Source: Quillaja saponaria
Taxonomy: Eukaryota; Streptophyta; Magnoliopsida; Fabales; Quillajaceae
Direction of reading: 5' to 3'
Assembly (NCBI GenBank): GCA_029379385.1
Contig: CM055607.1
Span: forward strand, 19,956,615-20,020,614
Length of the DNA stretch: 64,000 nt
The notes beneath the pieces are model-generated. The model worked only from the letters and a program-made list of their open reading frames with translations. It did no database searches and was not told where the DNA came from. Within the stretch, counting starts at the first letter, position 1, and every line of letters starts with the position of its first letter. A program made the position numbers and the translations under genes. Of this stretch, positions 46,618-59,132 are shown one piece after another.

Positions 46618-49600
46618 GATATTTACCAACTAAACTAACAAATTTTACTTTAATTCTATTAATACTTTTGACATGGATTTATACTATTATAGTGAGTATA
46701 TGTTCATTTTATTTATGTTCATAGGAAAAGTCTAATACTGACGTTAAATACAAAATTAACGGGAGAAAAAGATTTAAAACAGAAAAGTAATTGCCCTACG
46801 ATAAGAATAGGTAATTAAAAGAAAATGGAAATTTGACCAAACAGCAGGATTATGTGCAATTCATAATTTTCAAGCGCTCAAGCTTTCCACTCATTTGGAC
46901 ATGCAGCAATGGCATGTCCCATTTCTGTTTTGACTTTGAGTTGGTTTCACTTTCCACGGTTCGCCGCCCCTACACATTTATTTTACATTACTTGCAGGTT
47001 GGAGTTAGCTTTCAAGTCGGTAAACAAAGGAATGGTAGCCCATCTATATTAGCTACCAAACTTCTACTTGCCCAAAAGGTTATCACCATCTTTCTTCATT
47101 AGTCTACTTTTCTTTTTTCCTTTTACCTTTTTGAGAAGCTATTGCTTGAGGCGCAATGGGAACTCTATTGTCTAACATGCATGTCCACTCTTTTGGTCTT
47201 CAAATTTTAGGCATTTGATAAGACATATCCATGTGCATCTATATATCCCCAAATTTAAGTGAAATATTTAAATTTGGATTATTTTAATTTTGTAATAGGC
47301 AATGACAAAGGGATGATAGAATCATGCCAAGGTAAACAAATTACTGTTAATATTCTCTATAAGAATTTGTTTGGAAATTTTTTAAGAAGAATGAAAGAAA
47401 ATTGTATTGAACAAAATTACATAATACTTCTATTATAATTGGCAATTACATAATACTCCTATTACATCAAATCCAATCTATAAATAATTTTAGGTATTTT
47501 AGCCCAATCAACAAATTTCATCAAATCCCTCATTAATTAAGACTATATTTTTCCTTTAATCATTTTCTTAATTTCTTTTCATTTTTACCAATACCCATTG
47601 AAGTATAAAACAGTAACAGGTATATGGTGTAATTGAGGCAATTAAGACCGAAAAGTTGTCTTCTATGAGCCTAGCTACACATGGTGGTTTAAATTTTGCA
47701 ATTTGGTGGCTGATTTTCTCATCTAATTAAATTATTACTATCCTATGATAGCTTATAGTAGTCAAGCAAGCAAGTGTGCTCTCTTCATCAACTTCATGAG
47801 TTTAAATTTTTTTGGAGATGCCATAAAAGTAAAATCTTCATATATAATTTCTACTGACATGGATAGTTTGCCTTTAACCAAACTTGAGAAATAAATTAGT
47901 CAAGATGCATGTAAACTAATTTGGACACTATCTGACCACTAAAAACTTTTTAAAAAAAAGTAATATGTTCATGTTGTTGAACAAAAAGCACGAGCGGGAT
48001 ATATTTTTTTCAAGGTAACCCCTTTATGGCATGACAATGCTTATTAAAAGACTTTAAATTATTAATTTTTGACATAAATAACATTTTTTTTAAATATAAC
48101 TGTAAATATCTACATATAAAGTAGAACAAATAACTCACAAATAATGAAAAACAAACTTACAAGAATTGCTAGGTGAAACAAAATCCTAATTTAGAAAGTA
48201 ATGTAACTTTTTACTAAAACCAAAATACTACTCAAAGTATAATTAGTAAGTCAACATACAAGGAAAATATGAATTTTTCTTTTATTAAAAAAAAAAAAAG
48301 AAATGGTCCCATTTGTAGTTAATTAGGAAATAAAAATTTCATGATGAATAATGTTATTCACTAACCACATTTGTATTGGAAGTTGTTAGATCATTTCCCC
48401 AAATACTAACCATGATTTACCAAACACCATTATATTATCATTAACAACTTAATTAGTTAACTTGTTACATAGCACCCAATGTGACATTGCTCATAATTTT
48501 AGTACTATCTAATTCATAATATTAGTATTTTTAAAAAGGTTTCAATTTACAAATAACATACTTCTTGCATCTTAAAAATCCACAAAAATAAAAAAATAAA
48601 AAAATAAATTAAAGAAAAAAAAAAAAGTTAGGATAAGTTCTACTTTTTTCTTTGACATTATAAAAAAGTATTATAATATATTTACATTCTCAAGAACTTC
48701 TAGTTTTAAGATTTCTTTTCAACTAAGTCCTAAATTTTACACACTTTTACCCTTATTTTTTTTAGTTTTAAGTTTAAAATATTAATTAGGAAGACCATAT
48801 TTATTTTCAAAAAACACATTATTTAATTTTAAAAAACTAAAATTAATTGTTTAATAATTAGTAGATGAATAAATCTTTTAAAAATTAATCAGCTTTTCAT
48901 CATCCCTTTAATATGTTTTACAAAAAAAAAAATTATCTTCATAATTAAATTTAGGTTTATATGTATGTCATTTGTTCTTTGTTAATTCCCTTACAAAATG
49001 AATCTATATTTATTTATTTGTAGTTATTATCATGAAAAAATATAATTATTCAAGTTGAATTTGAAAATAATATATCTTTCAAATGTTCTTTTAAAAAAAT
49101 ACATATGAAAGGAGATAATGATATATTTTAATTTTTTTTATTTTTTTATAATAACTATTTGATGAAATGTTTTTTTTTTTAAGTTTTATACTATGTGATT
49201 TTTTTAAGATATACAGGTAAAAGCGGAATAAGATTGAAAATTTAATACTTATTTGGAAAGAAATTTTAAGAATATAAGTTGTTGAGAATTTAAATTTATT
49301 ACAAAACTTATTCAAAATGTCAAAAAATAAATAAAACTTATATTCAAAATTTACCCAAAATAAAACCATCATCGTATATTCAATTAGGTATATATTTTTG
49401 ACCATGTGATTAGTAAATTTCAAAATGTTACCTTTTTCAATGTTTTCAAGCTAGCTATATCAACCAAAAAATTGTTTAATTATTAATTTGTGGGTTTGAG
49501 ACAATTAACAAGAAACATTGCATATATATATATATATTTACGCATATACGTACGTAGTCCCTCAATTGATGATTCCTTGCGGTCTAAGTAGATATTAATT

Positions 49601-50500
49601 ATAAACATATGCACAACCTTAAGTAATGTCCCCACCTCATTCACACACTCTTAATTAGTGAGTGTACTGTCAACGCTAGTTACGTACATCAATCACTAAG
49701 AACTCAAATGCTACAAGGCACTCAACATTAATTGAGACATTATTACAGACAATACTCAATCACTAAATCTTTTCCTTTTGATTTTTATTATTTTTTTGAA
49801 GACCACAGGCTGCCCCATTAGATAAAAACAAGGAAGCAAGATATGTATGTATGAACAATTAATGTGCGGTTTAGTCAATCAAAAGGGATCATCTAGAAAC
49901 TCTTTTTGTAACATACTTTTTAGTACAGGATTTGTCACAACCCAATGCAAACGGAACACGTGAACACAACTCAAGAAAAGACACTTGCTACCATCTAATT
50001 GGTAGCTCTACAATGCATGTAGAGGCTTAAGGCTTCAAGGTGAGAGGCTTAACTTCTCCCTCTAGATACGATTATCTCTCTATAAATATACCGACTAAAC
50101 CTTTGGAGTGATCACTGGTTTACAGTACCACTCATCATAAGTCGAACTTGTAGGAGACCTTAGCTTAGATGCCCTTTCACAGTCCTAATCAAGAGGAGAC
50201 CTTAGCTCAGACCTCGAGAGCAAACCTTAACTCGAACAAATTTAGTATTAACAATGGCACAGTTCAGGTGAAGCCCATAAGATTTGGGTTTTCGATATCT
50301 ATACAAACTTTACAAATGAAAACACCCACTCTGCCTTTCGCGGACTCTCAATGATAGACTCAAAAAAAAAAAATATCAAACAACAATACACAAACAACAA
50401 CAAAAAACTTCATACCCGACCTTGCATTCTTAATTGTCACCTCATTCTTGACCCTACAAACTATCGAATGAGGCACATAACCCTTTAATTTGTTTCATAT
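46618..50500. other. AT-rich spacer without recognised gene
   Basis: Mostly AT-rich single-copy-looking DNA with poly-A and poly-T runs (for example 48288-48299, 49158-49172). The only ORFs are short and unlike known proteins. A TGTCACAACCCAA word at 49934 resembles some LTR starts but has no second end. Confidence 0.4.
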
Positions 50501-51600
50501 TGACCCAATTAAACAAACTAGAAAGGGAGGTTGAATAGTTTGACCGTTAAAAATACTCTATCTTAAAAACTTTTATTTTGAGAGATTTTGATTAAAGTTG
50601 AAGTGCATTGGAAAGCATAAAGTAGTAAAGGAAGTAATATAGACACAAAATGTTTCTGTAGTGGTTCACCATAAATCCCTTACTAGTCCTCTCTTCAAGG
50701 CCAAACTTGAGAGTTCGATTAACCACTGGTATTTCTAACTTAGGGAATCAGTAAAACGTTTCTAATAGAGGTCAATCAATGTGACGTGTTTTATATCTTC
50801 TTAATCTTCAAGTTCCATAAATTGATCAAGGCAATGAGAGCTTTGATAACATCTTCTTAAGTGATGAATCAGTATTGGATAGTATTGGATGATCTTACAA
50901 TTAATGTAGTGTCTCACTTTTAGCTGTTTAGATCGTGCTCTAGCAAATAATCATTTTAGTGGTTTAAATCACGCTTCATTAGATGATTGTTTGTCAAAAC
51001 TGTACACTTCATCTTCAGTCTCAACACTTTGAATATTCAGCAGTTCCTTTACTCATTTGATAATATAATGATGCGTATCACTTCTGTAGTAAGTAATGAG
51101 CAAATTAATGATTTCATATGATTCTTTTAAGCACTTGATGATTCTAATGAATGGAGCTATCTTTTACGGTTCAGCGCTTAGTAGATCTGCTGATCTACTA
51201 ATATGTCATCACTTGACTTTTCAGTGAATAATGAAATGAAGCATTCTATTATGTTGACACTGTATCCAGTGAATCAAGGAATAAGACCTCTCTAAACTGT
51301 GCATTTCAATTTAATTCATTTAAGCTTTCTTCATTTTAATGAGTCCATGAAAGTGATACGCATGCAATTTAAATATAGACTTTCATTAGTTTCACAATAA
51401 TGAGTTTATCAGTGATTACAAGAGAGTTAATTAACTGATATGTTCAAAAGATAAATTTAGCTATTAATACATGAACATAGAAAAGATTATTTTGTGATTA
51501 GTAAAACTAATGCATAACGTGATTTAACAAGTCATAATTGGCACTAACCCCTAATCATCCAAATTATTTATTCAATCTAACAAATTAACTGAAAAAATAA
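50501..51600 (-). repeat. Possible Sirevirus-type LTR fragment, reverse orientation
   Basis: On the minus strand the sequence ending at 50501 (ctattcaacctccctttcta, then gggtCA) mirrors the 3' end of the LTR at 10771-10802. The region 50640-50730 (tagtggttcacc, ctctcttcaaggccaaac) also resembles Sirevirus LTR interior. No LTR start or internal region was found. The right limit is arbitrary. Confidence 0.35.
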
Positions 51601-52023
51601 ATAAACTATCATTGTTATTAGTTTTCTATTTCTCTCTATTTTGTTTATTTTGTTTTTAACAATTGAACTATCTATATTGATCCAATATAGAATATATAGA
51701 TTGAAATTGATAGTATCAATATGTGGTATATTATACAAAAATAGAATCAACATAAAGTGTTCAATTTAATAGAAAAAGAAAAAAAATTGTAGTAACAGAA
51801 AAGACGTTAAAACTTATAATAAGGATAATTAGTCTATTTTGAATAATTTGTTAGATTTAATAGATAATTTGGATAATTGGAGACTATTTTTTTAATAATG
51901 ACTCAGATAAGGAGATTATATGCAGAATTTAATAGTTTATGGTGCCTATTGCAAAATGGATAATGGTTCATAAGGGTAAAATGCAATTGACCCTATATAT
52001 TGTCTTAAAAATATATTGTTTGG

Positions 52024-53559
52024 GACATTTGTTTGTTAGATATTTAATTATTTACACATTAATTGTAAGAGTAAATTATATTCTCATCCTTTGACATTTA
52101 TTGAAACCAATGTTTTGAAAATTGGACCGACCTGGTTGGTTGGATCGGTTGAACAGTTGTCCAGGTGACTAATTAGACCGAGTTGAACCAAAGAATCGCT
52201 TAGGTGATTGGACTGGTCAAAAATGATAAAAACTGTAAGAACTAAAAGAACCAATAAAATTGGTGCTGGATTGATCAAACCAAATCAGTTTTTTTTCTTA
52301 AACTATTATTTGTATTAAGCATTAGTGAAATATTTGTATTTTATATTAAAGATTAGTTAAACAATTGCATTTAGTAGTGATTTACATTTATTATTTAATT
52401 CATAAGTTGAAACTTGAATGTTGTGATTCGTAATAAATTAATCAGTTATCGTATTAACTATTAATAATTATATTTGATTATTTTGTGATTTGATTTTTTT
52501 ATTATTTAATGAATATTGAATTATTATTTTTTATTTTCTTATGTATTTTGTATTTATAATTAATAAAAAAATTATATAATATGTACATATTTACAATATA
52601 TAATTAAATATATTTATAACATCATCTGGTTTGACTATCAATCTGATCCTAGTTAGGACCAATGACCCATGACCAGAAATTTTTTTTGATTCGACCACCA
52701 ATCATGTTTTTAAAAACATTGATTGAAACAACACAAAAGTCTAAAATTTAGAGAATTTGACACTCCAACATCTCTTGGGTGGATGAAAAATTAACGGTGT
52801 TAAAAAATAATTTCTAAAAAAAATTTAAAAAGTCTCAATTTTTTCTTCCAAAATACTATTTTTTTAGGAATCTTCAAAAATACTAAAATGCCTTATTTAA
52901 TTTTTTTTTTCTTTCTTTTCAAATGAGTCCTAAAATACTTATTTTTCCTATCTTACCCTATACTTTTTCTTAATAATAGTATGTATTTCTTACTCATACA
53001 TCAAAATTAAAAATAAAACTTACAAGTACCACTAAAAATTCTTATGTCTTGTCATAACTTTACAAAGCAAATAAATTATAACTTGAAGATTTTCTTACAA
53101 ATAAGTCTTAAATTTTAAAATATTTTTTTTACCAATGTCACTTTTGTATTTTTTTGAAAATGTGTTTAAATTCAAAATATAATTAAATATTATCTTTTTT
53201 GAAAAAAAAAAAATCATAAAAGAAAAGTTAAAATCTATTAAATTTTTTATATAATTATCAATGAAAAAATAATTTTTTTTAAAAAAATTAATAGAATAGT
53301 CTCATCATTTCATTTTATATATATCTTTAATATAAGATTTATCTATACTATTCTAAAAATCATGAGATGTGTAAACTTTAAAGTAAATTAAATTAATCAA
53401 AAATAATTAAAATTTTAAATTTCCCTTCCTACCCACTTTCCGAGCCAGTCACATACCAATTACAACTTTATCATCTATTATCTCTTAATAACTATCCACC
53501 TAATTTCTACTCACGCACTAACTTTACACGTGCATGTGGCTAGTATATATGTATATTAT
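52024..53559. repeat. Tandem ~1-kb duplication, copy 1 (interrupted by a MITE)
   Basis: It aligns with 53560-54600 along its length once the MITE at 52108-52721 is removed. Landmarks common to both: tctaaaattta, gaaaaattaacggtgtta, ttttttaggaatcttc, cacataccaattaca, cacgtgcatgt and ggctagtatatat. Non-coding and AT-rich. Confidence 0.8.
52108..52721. mobile_element. hAT-type MITE with 8-bp target duplication
   Basis: It is a 614-bp insert with terminal inverted repeats caatgttttgaaaa (left) and caatgtttttaaaa (right end reversed), flanked by attgaaac at 52100-52107 and 52722-52729. The interior near the left end has ggaccgacctggttggttgg, a word typical of a widespread plant hAT MITE group. 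An 8-bp duplication is the hAT hallmark. The empty site exists at 53640-53647 in the second copy of the surrounding duplication. No transposase. Confidence 0.88.
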
Positions 53560-54600
53560 GACATTGGTTAGATAGATCCTTTAATTATTTAAGTATTAAT
53601 TTGAAGAGTAAATTACATTCTCATTCTTTGATCTTTATTGAAACAACACTAAAGTCTAAAATTTAGGAAATTTGACACTCCAACATCCCTTGGATGGATG
53701 AAAAATTAACGGTGTTAAAAAATAATATCTGAAAAAATATTAAAAATCTCAATTTTTTTATTCAATATACTATTTTTTAGGAATCTTCAAAGTACTAAAA
53801 TGTCTTATTTTAATTTATTGTTTTCTTTATTTCAAATGAGTTCTACATACTTATTTTTCATATCTTGCCCTCTATTTTTACTTACTTTTTCTTAATAATA
53901 ATATATTATGTTAAACTTAATATTTTTAATTTTAACTTATTGTATAAATAAAATAAAATAAAAATTTACATACATAATTAAACTTGTATTTCTTATTCAT
54001 AGATCAAAATAAACAATAAAACTTACATGTACCACTAGAAAGACATAAGTCTTGGCATAATTTTACAAGATAAATAAATTAAAACTTGAAGATTTTCTTA
54101 CTAATAATTCTTAGATTTATATTTATTTATATTTTTTTTTGGCCACTGTCAATTTTTTTTATTTAAAAAATGTGTTTAGATTCAAAAAATAATTAAATAT
54201 TACATTTTTTGAAAAATAAAATAAAAATAAAATAAATGTTAAAAACTATTAAATTTTTGATATAAATATCAATGAAAAAATAATTTTTTTTAAAAAAAAT
54301 TAAAAGAATATTTTCATGATTTCCTTTTATATTAATTTTTAATCTTAAAGAAAAATAAATATTCTCTTTAAGATAAGATTTATATATATTTGTATTATTC
54401 TAAAAACTAGAAGATGGTCCACTAAAAATAATTAAAAAAATTAAATTTTCATTTTAATTAACTACCCATTATCGCTTCACTCACATACCAATTACAGCTA
54501 TATCATCTTTTATCTCTTAATAACTCTGCACATCTTTTTCATTGTCACACTAACTTCACGTGCATGTGCATGGCTAGTATATATATATATATATATACAT
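53560..54600. repeat. Tandem ~1-kb duplication, copy 2
   Basis: Second copy of the segment at 52024-53559, without the MITE. It ends in a (TA)n run near 54579-54606. The limits were set by eye from the alignment. Confidence 0.75.
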
Positions 54601-54779
54601 ATATACTAGCGTTCATGGCACATATCTTGTACTTGAATCGTGTTTATGATATATTCATATATGCTATCCAACAATTGATGTACATATCAAGAAATTATAA
54701 TTAAAAAAAAAAATATTCCATGTTAATTACATTAAATAAATAGAATTCAATAAAAAAAAAATTAATTCATCATAATAAC

Positions 54780-55860
54780 ATGTATCTTTTTTTTTTTTTT
54801 TTTTTTAAAATAATCTAAAAATGGAAGAAGAATTAATGCAATAATATTATAATCATAAAACTATACTCTTAATATTTCTTATTTAAAATTTTTAATTTTT
54901 AATTTTTAATTTTCAATTTATAATATTATAATTATTTGTAACTTATAAAATAAAAAATTGAAAAATTCACTCTTAATTACTATAGATATATAGTTATTGA
55001 AAAATTATAGATTTAGTAATATAAAAAGAATTAGGACAAGAAAAATCAATAATCATAAGATAATACAATCCTATTAATATAAAAATGGCAAAGAATTAGG
55101 AAAGAAATAAAAATTAAATAGTTTATTTCAACAAATTAACAACTAAAAATTATTTGTATAATAGTAAAAACTCCTAAGGCACTTAAGAAAATAAAATTTC
55201 TTCCATTTATATTCATAAAAAAATAGTTAAATTTAAAATCAATAAAAAATTTAATTCTTAAGATGGAAGAAAAAATAAAAGTTAAAACAACAATGTTATA
55301 ATTATGAAAACTATACTCTTAATATTTCTTAATTCATAGTATTTAAAAAAAAAAAATCATCAATTGAAGAAGAAACTAAAAAAATTATAATTATTAGAAC
55401 TTATTAAACAATTTATTTTTATTTTTATTTTTTGAGAAATTCAATCTTAACTACTATTGACGTATAATTGTTGAATTTGTTTTGTGAATTAAAAGTTAAA
55501 ACAGTAATATTATAATCATCAAAACTATACTCTTAATATTTATTTTAATTCATAATAATTTTTTATAATTTTCATTCAAAAATATGAGAAAAACTTAAAA
55601 AATTATGATTATTAGGAACTTATCAAACAAAAAAAAAATTAATTACTATTGACATATAAACATTAAAAAATATATAGATTTATTAATGTTTATAAAAATT
55701 AGTAAAGAAGAAATTAATAATTGTAAAACAAATACAATCCTAGTGATATTAAAATGGAGAAGAATTTGAAAAAAGGTAAAAAAAAAAAAACTTAACAGTA
55801 TTTTATCTGAAATAAAATAATAACTAAAAATAACTATGTAACTCCTTGACAAATGCACTG
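54780..55860. repeat. AT-rich region with a module repeated about three times
   Basis: The word aaactatactcttaatattt recurs at about 54860, 55310 and 55523. Each time it is preceded by a form of ataatattataatcat (gttataattatg in the second). Longer related stretches (tacaatcctattaatat at 55065, tacaatcctagtgatat at 55732, each followed by aaaatgg) also repeat. No coding content; a poly-T run lies at 54789-54806. Confidence 0.65.
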
Positions 55861-56314
55861 ACTTTTAGACAATTCGAGCTGACGATAGCCAGTAAAAACT
55901 TATAAAGGTATTTAAGAAAATAAAAAATTTATGTTATATTTTAACAACTTTTATATGTAATATATATATATTTTTTTATATGTAATATAGATATATTTAA
56001 CTCGTTCAATTTTTAATTCTTTTAATAAAATTTAAATTTATATTTTAAATTCATGCTAAGTTTTAAAATTTATTTTTAGTAAACTTCAAAGAGAAGAATG
56101 TGTTTACTTTTTATTTTAATTTTAATTTGGAAGTTGGACTAGAATATGGATTATGGATCCATAGACAGAAGCTTACGCCAGGGTATGAATAGTAGATCAA
56201 CACCCAACCTAATTTCTTTCCATGAATCCCACAAAAATTTAGATTTTAATTACCAACACCTTCATAGTTCTTCCATTTGGTCTCTTTCCCTCCCAAAACA
56301 AGCACCCGTGACGC
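55861..56314. other. Spacer and distal promoter of the ABCG gene
   Basis: AT-rich to about 56130, then more mixed. No gene recognised; the small ORF at 56146-56331 has no family resemblance. Confidence 0.35.
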
Positions 56315-56320
56315 CACGTG
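56315..56320 (+). promoter_or_regulatory. G-box (CACGTG) upstream of the ABCG gene
   Basis: It lies in gacgccacgtgtgacg, about 560 bp before the ATG. The surrounding ACGTG core is an ABRE-type site bound by plant bZIP factors. Confidence 0.45.
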
Positions 56321-56365
56321 TGACGTTTTAAGAATGTGATAAATTATCTGCCAATAACTAATTCC

Positions 56366-56371
56366 CACGTG
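56366..56371 (+). promoter_or_regulatory. Second G-box (CACGTG) upstream of the ABCG gene
   Basis: It lies in attcccacgtgtctc, 51 bp after the first. Paired ABRE/G-box sites often give ABA or stress response; this is inferred here. Confidence 0.45.
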
Positions 56372-56546
56372 TCTCTCACCTCCCTGCAAGGAAAGCAAAG
56401 GAGACGTATGGACAACTGATTAGGCGTTGTAGGTCACCTCTCTCTCACCTCCTACACACACCTTCAGAACTGTCAAAAATCAAACACTAAAATCCTCTGT
56501 TTCCAACTAATAAATTAAATTAAAGACTCCATCACTAACAGACTCC

Positions 56547-56553
56547 TATATAA
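56547..56553 (+). promoter_or_regulatory. Probable TATA box of the ABCG gene
   Basis: tatataa is followed about 30 bp later by an A/C-rich actacacaacacaacac stretch typical of plant transcription starts. That would give a 5' UTR of roughly 300 nt. Confidence 0.45.
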
Positions 56554-56852
56554 CAACGGAGTAGTAAAAACTACACAACACAACACAGCCCAACCCAATT
56601 CTAATCCCCAAAATCACATTTAAAGGAACCCCCTTCCATCTGTTCGTCTTCCCAAACAAAACCACCCTCATCTACCCCTCTAATCAATCCACCGGAGAAG
56701 AGAGCGTTCTCTTACGCCGTTAACTGACGGCCTTACAACAAATCACCATAACGCATGCTCCCAAAACCAAGCTCACCCCTTACACGTCGTTAGCTTCAAA
56801 CAAGCCCTTCCCTCGCTCATTCTCTCTCGGCTCTACCTCGCTTCCACAACGC

Positions 56853-56860
56853 TATATAAA
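56853..56860 (+). promoter_or_regulatory. Second TATA-like motif, 22 bp before the ABCG start codon
   Basis: tatataaa sits too close to the ATG at 56883 to serve it. If used, transcription would start near or past the ATG and translation could begin at Met23 (56949). Confidence 0.3.
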
Positions 56861-56882
56861 TATCTGAAACCAAAGCCTCCAA

Positions 56883-59132
56883 ATGTCGTCACGAGTTGTG
56901 GCAGAGAATATACAGCCAGACAGAGTCGTTGCACCCTTTTATAATCAAATGGAGTTAAACGATCTACCACGCGCCGCACCTGCCGCATCACCCACACTCG
57001 GACAACTCTTGAAGCGTGTAGGAGATGTACGGAAGGAAGCCACCGGTGATGGTAGTGAAACTCCGGCTCACCATGCTCTTGACGTTACCGATGCCAACGT
57101 CGAGCCTCGATCTCTTCCATTTGCGCTCTCCTTCAGTAATCTCACTTACAGTGTCAAGATCCGGCGGAAAATGGCTTTACCTGCTCTACTCACCGGCCGT
57201 AGAAACCATCTCAGAGCAACGGCGGCTGAACCGGTTGGTGGAGAGAGTTTGTTCTCCAAGACCAAGACTTTACTAAATGATATCTCCGGCGAAGCTCGTG
57301 ATGGAGAGATCCTCGCCGTACTTGGCGCTAGCGGTTCAGGGAAATCAACTCTGATTGATGCCTTAGCAAACAGAATAGCGAAAGGAAGTCTAAAAGGAAC
57401 CGTTACTTTGAATGGCGAGGTCTTGGACTCGCGACTCTTGAAGGTGATTTCAGCGTACGTAATGCAAGATGATTTGTTATTTCCGATGCTCACAGTAGAA
57501 GAAACTCTCATGTTCGCTGCAGAGTTTCGATTGCCTCGGATTCTGTCCAAATCGAAGAAGAAGATGAGAGTCCAAGCTTTGATAGACCAATTAGGCCTTC
57601 GAAACGCAGCGAAAACCGTCATAGGCGATGAAGGTCACCGCGGTGTTTCTGGTGGGGAACGACGTCGAGTGTCCATCGGCATCGACATAATTCATGATCC
57701 GATCCTTTTGTTCCTGGACGAGCCGACCTCGGGGCTGGACTCAACCAGCGCATTCATGGTGGTGAAGGTCTTGCAGAGAATCGCACAGAGTGGAAGCATT
57801 GTGATCATGTCCGTACACCAACCAAGTTACAGGATCCTTGGCCTTCTGGACCGTTTGATCTTCTTATCACGCGGACAAACAGTTTACAGTGGCTCACCAA
57901 CCCAGCTTCCTTTGTTTTTCGCCGAGTTCGGTCACCCCATACCAGAGAACGAGAACCGGACTGAGTTCGCACTGGACCTGATTCGCGAGCTCGAAGGCTC
58001 ACCCGGCGGGACTAAGAGTTTGGTTGAGTTCAACAAGTCCTGGCAAAGCATGAAGCACACCAGTAACTCCGAACCGGACCGCCACGGCCTCTCTTTGAAA
58101 GAGGCAATCAGTGCAAGTATTTCGAGGGGAAAATTAGTCTCAGGTGCCACCACCAACAACAATACGAGCCCAACTTCAATGGTCCCCACTTTCGCGAATC
58201 CGTTTTGGATCGAAATGGCAGTGCTTTCAAAACGGTCTATAACAAATTCACGACGAATGCCAGAACTATTCGGGATCCGATTGGGTGCGGTTCTGGTAAC
58301 CGGATTCATATTAGCCACAATGTTCTGGCAATTAGATAATTCTCCAAAAGGAGTCCAAGAAAGATTGGGATTCTTTGCATTCGCTATGTCCACCACATTC
58401 TACACCACAGCCGACGCCCTCCCGGTTTTTCTACAAGAGCGTTACATTTTCCTGAGAGAAACTAATCACAACGCGTATCGAAGATTGTCGTACATCATCT
58501 CTCACGCTCTGGTAGCTTTACCATCCCTGATTTTCTTGTCGCTTGCTTTCTCTGCGACTACGTTTTGGGCTGTGGGACTCGATGGAGGATTCTCAGGGTT
58601 CTTGTTCTACTTTTTGATCATATTCGCTTCCTTCTGGGCTGGGAACTCCTTCGTGACGTTCCTTTCCGGCGTTGTACCACAAGTGATGTTAGGTTACACG
58701 ATTGTCGTAGCAATTCTGGCCTATTTCTTGCTCTTCAGTGGTTTCTTCATTAACCGGGATAGAATTCCGGGTTATTGGATTTGGTTTCACTACCTGTCTT
58801 TGGTGAAGTACCCGTATGAAGCTGTATTGCAAAATGAATTCGATAACCCGACAAAATGCTTCGTGAGGGGAGTTCAGATTTTCGACAACACGCCGTTGGG
58901 GGCCGTACCGGATGCGATGAAAGTGAAGCTGTTGGAGAATTTGAGTAACACTTTGGGAACGACAATCACGACCTCAACTTGTTTGACGACGGGTTCGGAT
59001 ATATTGCAGCAACAAGGGGTGATTGATTTGAGCAAATGGAGCTGTTTGTGGATAACCGTGGCTTGGGGTTTCTTGTTTAGGATTCTCTTTTACTTCTCGC
59101 TCTTGATCGGAAGCAAGAACAAGAGGAGGTGA
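56883..59132 (+). CDS. ABCG6: ABC transporter G family half-transporter (ABCG6-like), single exon
   Basis: A 749-aa plasma-membrane half-transporter; two subunits pair to export lipids or related compounds. Its N-terminus ([10 protein letters not shown], then [20 protein letters not shown] at 36-55) fits the Arabidopsis ABCG1/2/6/16/20 clade, which acts in suberin and other extracellular barriers. ATPase domain: Walker [10 protein letters not shown] at 148-156, signature [12 protein letters not shown] at 255-266, Walker B LLFLDE at 275-280, H-loop His312 in VHQPS. The ABC2-type membrane domain spans about 440-740 with six predicted helices, including [16 protein letters not shown] and [23 protein letters not shown]-before-TMD order and length are normal for the family. 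There is no intron, as in many members of this clade. Two G-boxes lie upstream. All key residues are intact and GC content is higher than the surroundings. The exact orthologue within the clade is uncertain. Confidence 0.95.
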   Translation: MSSRVVAENIQPDRVVAPFYNQMELNDLPRAAPAASPTLGQLLKRVGDVRKEATGDGSETPAHHALDVTDANVEPRSLPFALSFSNLTYSVKIRRKMALPALLTGRRNHLRATAAEPVGGESLFSKTKTLLNDISGEARDGEILAVLGASGSGKSTLIDALANRIAKGSLKGTVTLNGEVLDSRLLKVISAYVMQDDLLFPMLTVEETLMFAAEFRLPRILSKSKKKMRVQALIDQLGLRNAAKTVIGDEGHRGVSGGERRRVSIGIDIIHDPILLFLDEPTSGLDSTSAFMVVKVLQRIAQSGSIVIMSVHQPSYRILGLLDRLIFLSRGQTVYSGSPTQLPLFFAEFGHPIPENENRTEFALDLIRELEGSPGGTKSLVEFNKSWQSMKHTSNSEPDRHGLSLKEAISASISRGKLVSGATTNNNTSPTSMVPTFANPFWIEMAVLSKRSITNSRRMPELFGIRLGAVLVTGFILATMFWQLDNSPKGVQERLGFFAFAMSTTFYTTADALPVFLQERYIFLRETNHNAYRRLSYIISHALVALPSLIFLSLAFSATTFWAVGLDGGFSGFLFYFLIIFASFWAGNSFVTFLSGVVPQVMLGYTIVVAILAYFLLFSGFFINRDRIPGYWIWFHYLSLVKYPYEAVLQNEFDNPTKCFVRGVQIFDNTPLGAVPDAMKVKLLENLSNTLGTTITTSTCLTTGSDILQQQGVIDLSKWSCLWITVAWGFLFRILFYFSLLIGSKNKRR

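Noticed and set aside
46833..47102. 89-codon ORF as a possible small gene
   Set aside because: No recognisable motif, promoter or splice context; consistent with chance.
49091..49423. 110-codon minus-strand ORF
   Set aside because: Lys/Ile/Phe/Tyr-rich composition follows the AT content; no motif.
49934..50354. Possible LTR starting TGTCACAACCCAA
   Set aside because: No second end, target duplication or internal sequence could be identified.
57146..58965. Minus-strand ORFs inside the ABCG gene
   Set aside because: Shadows of the long intact plus-strand frame with all ABC motifs.
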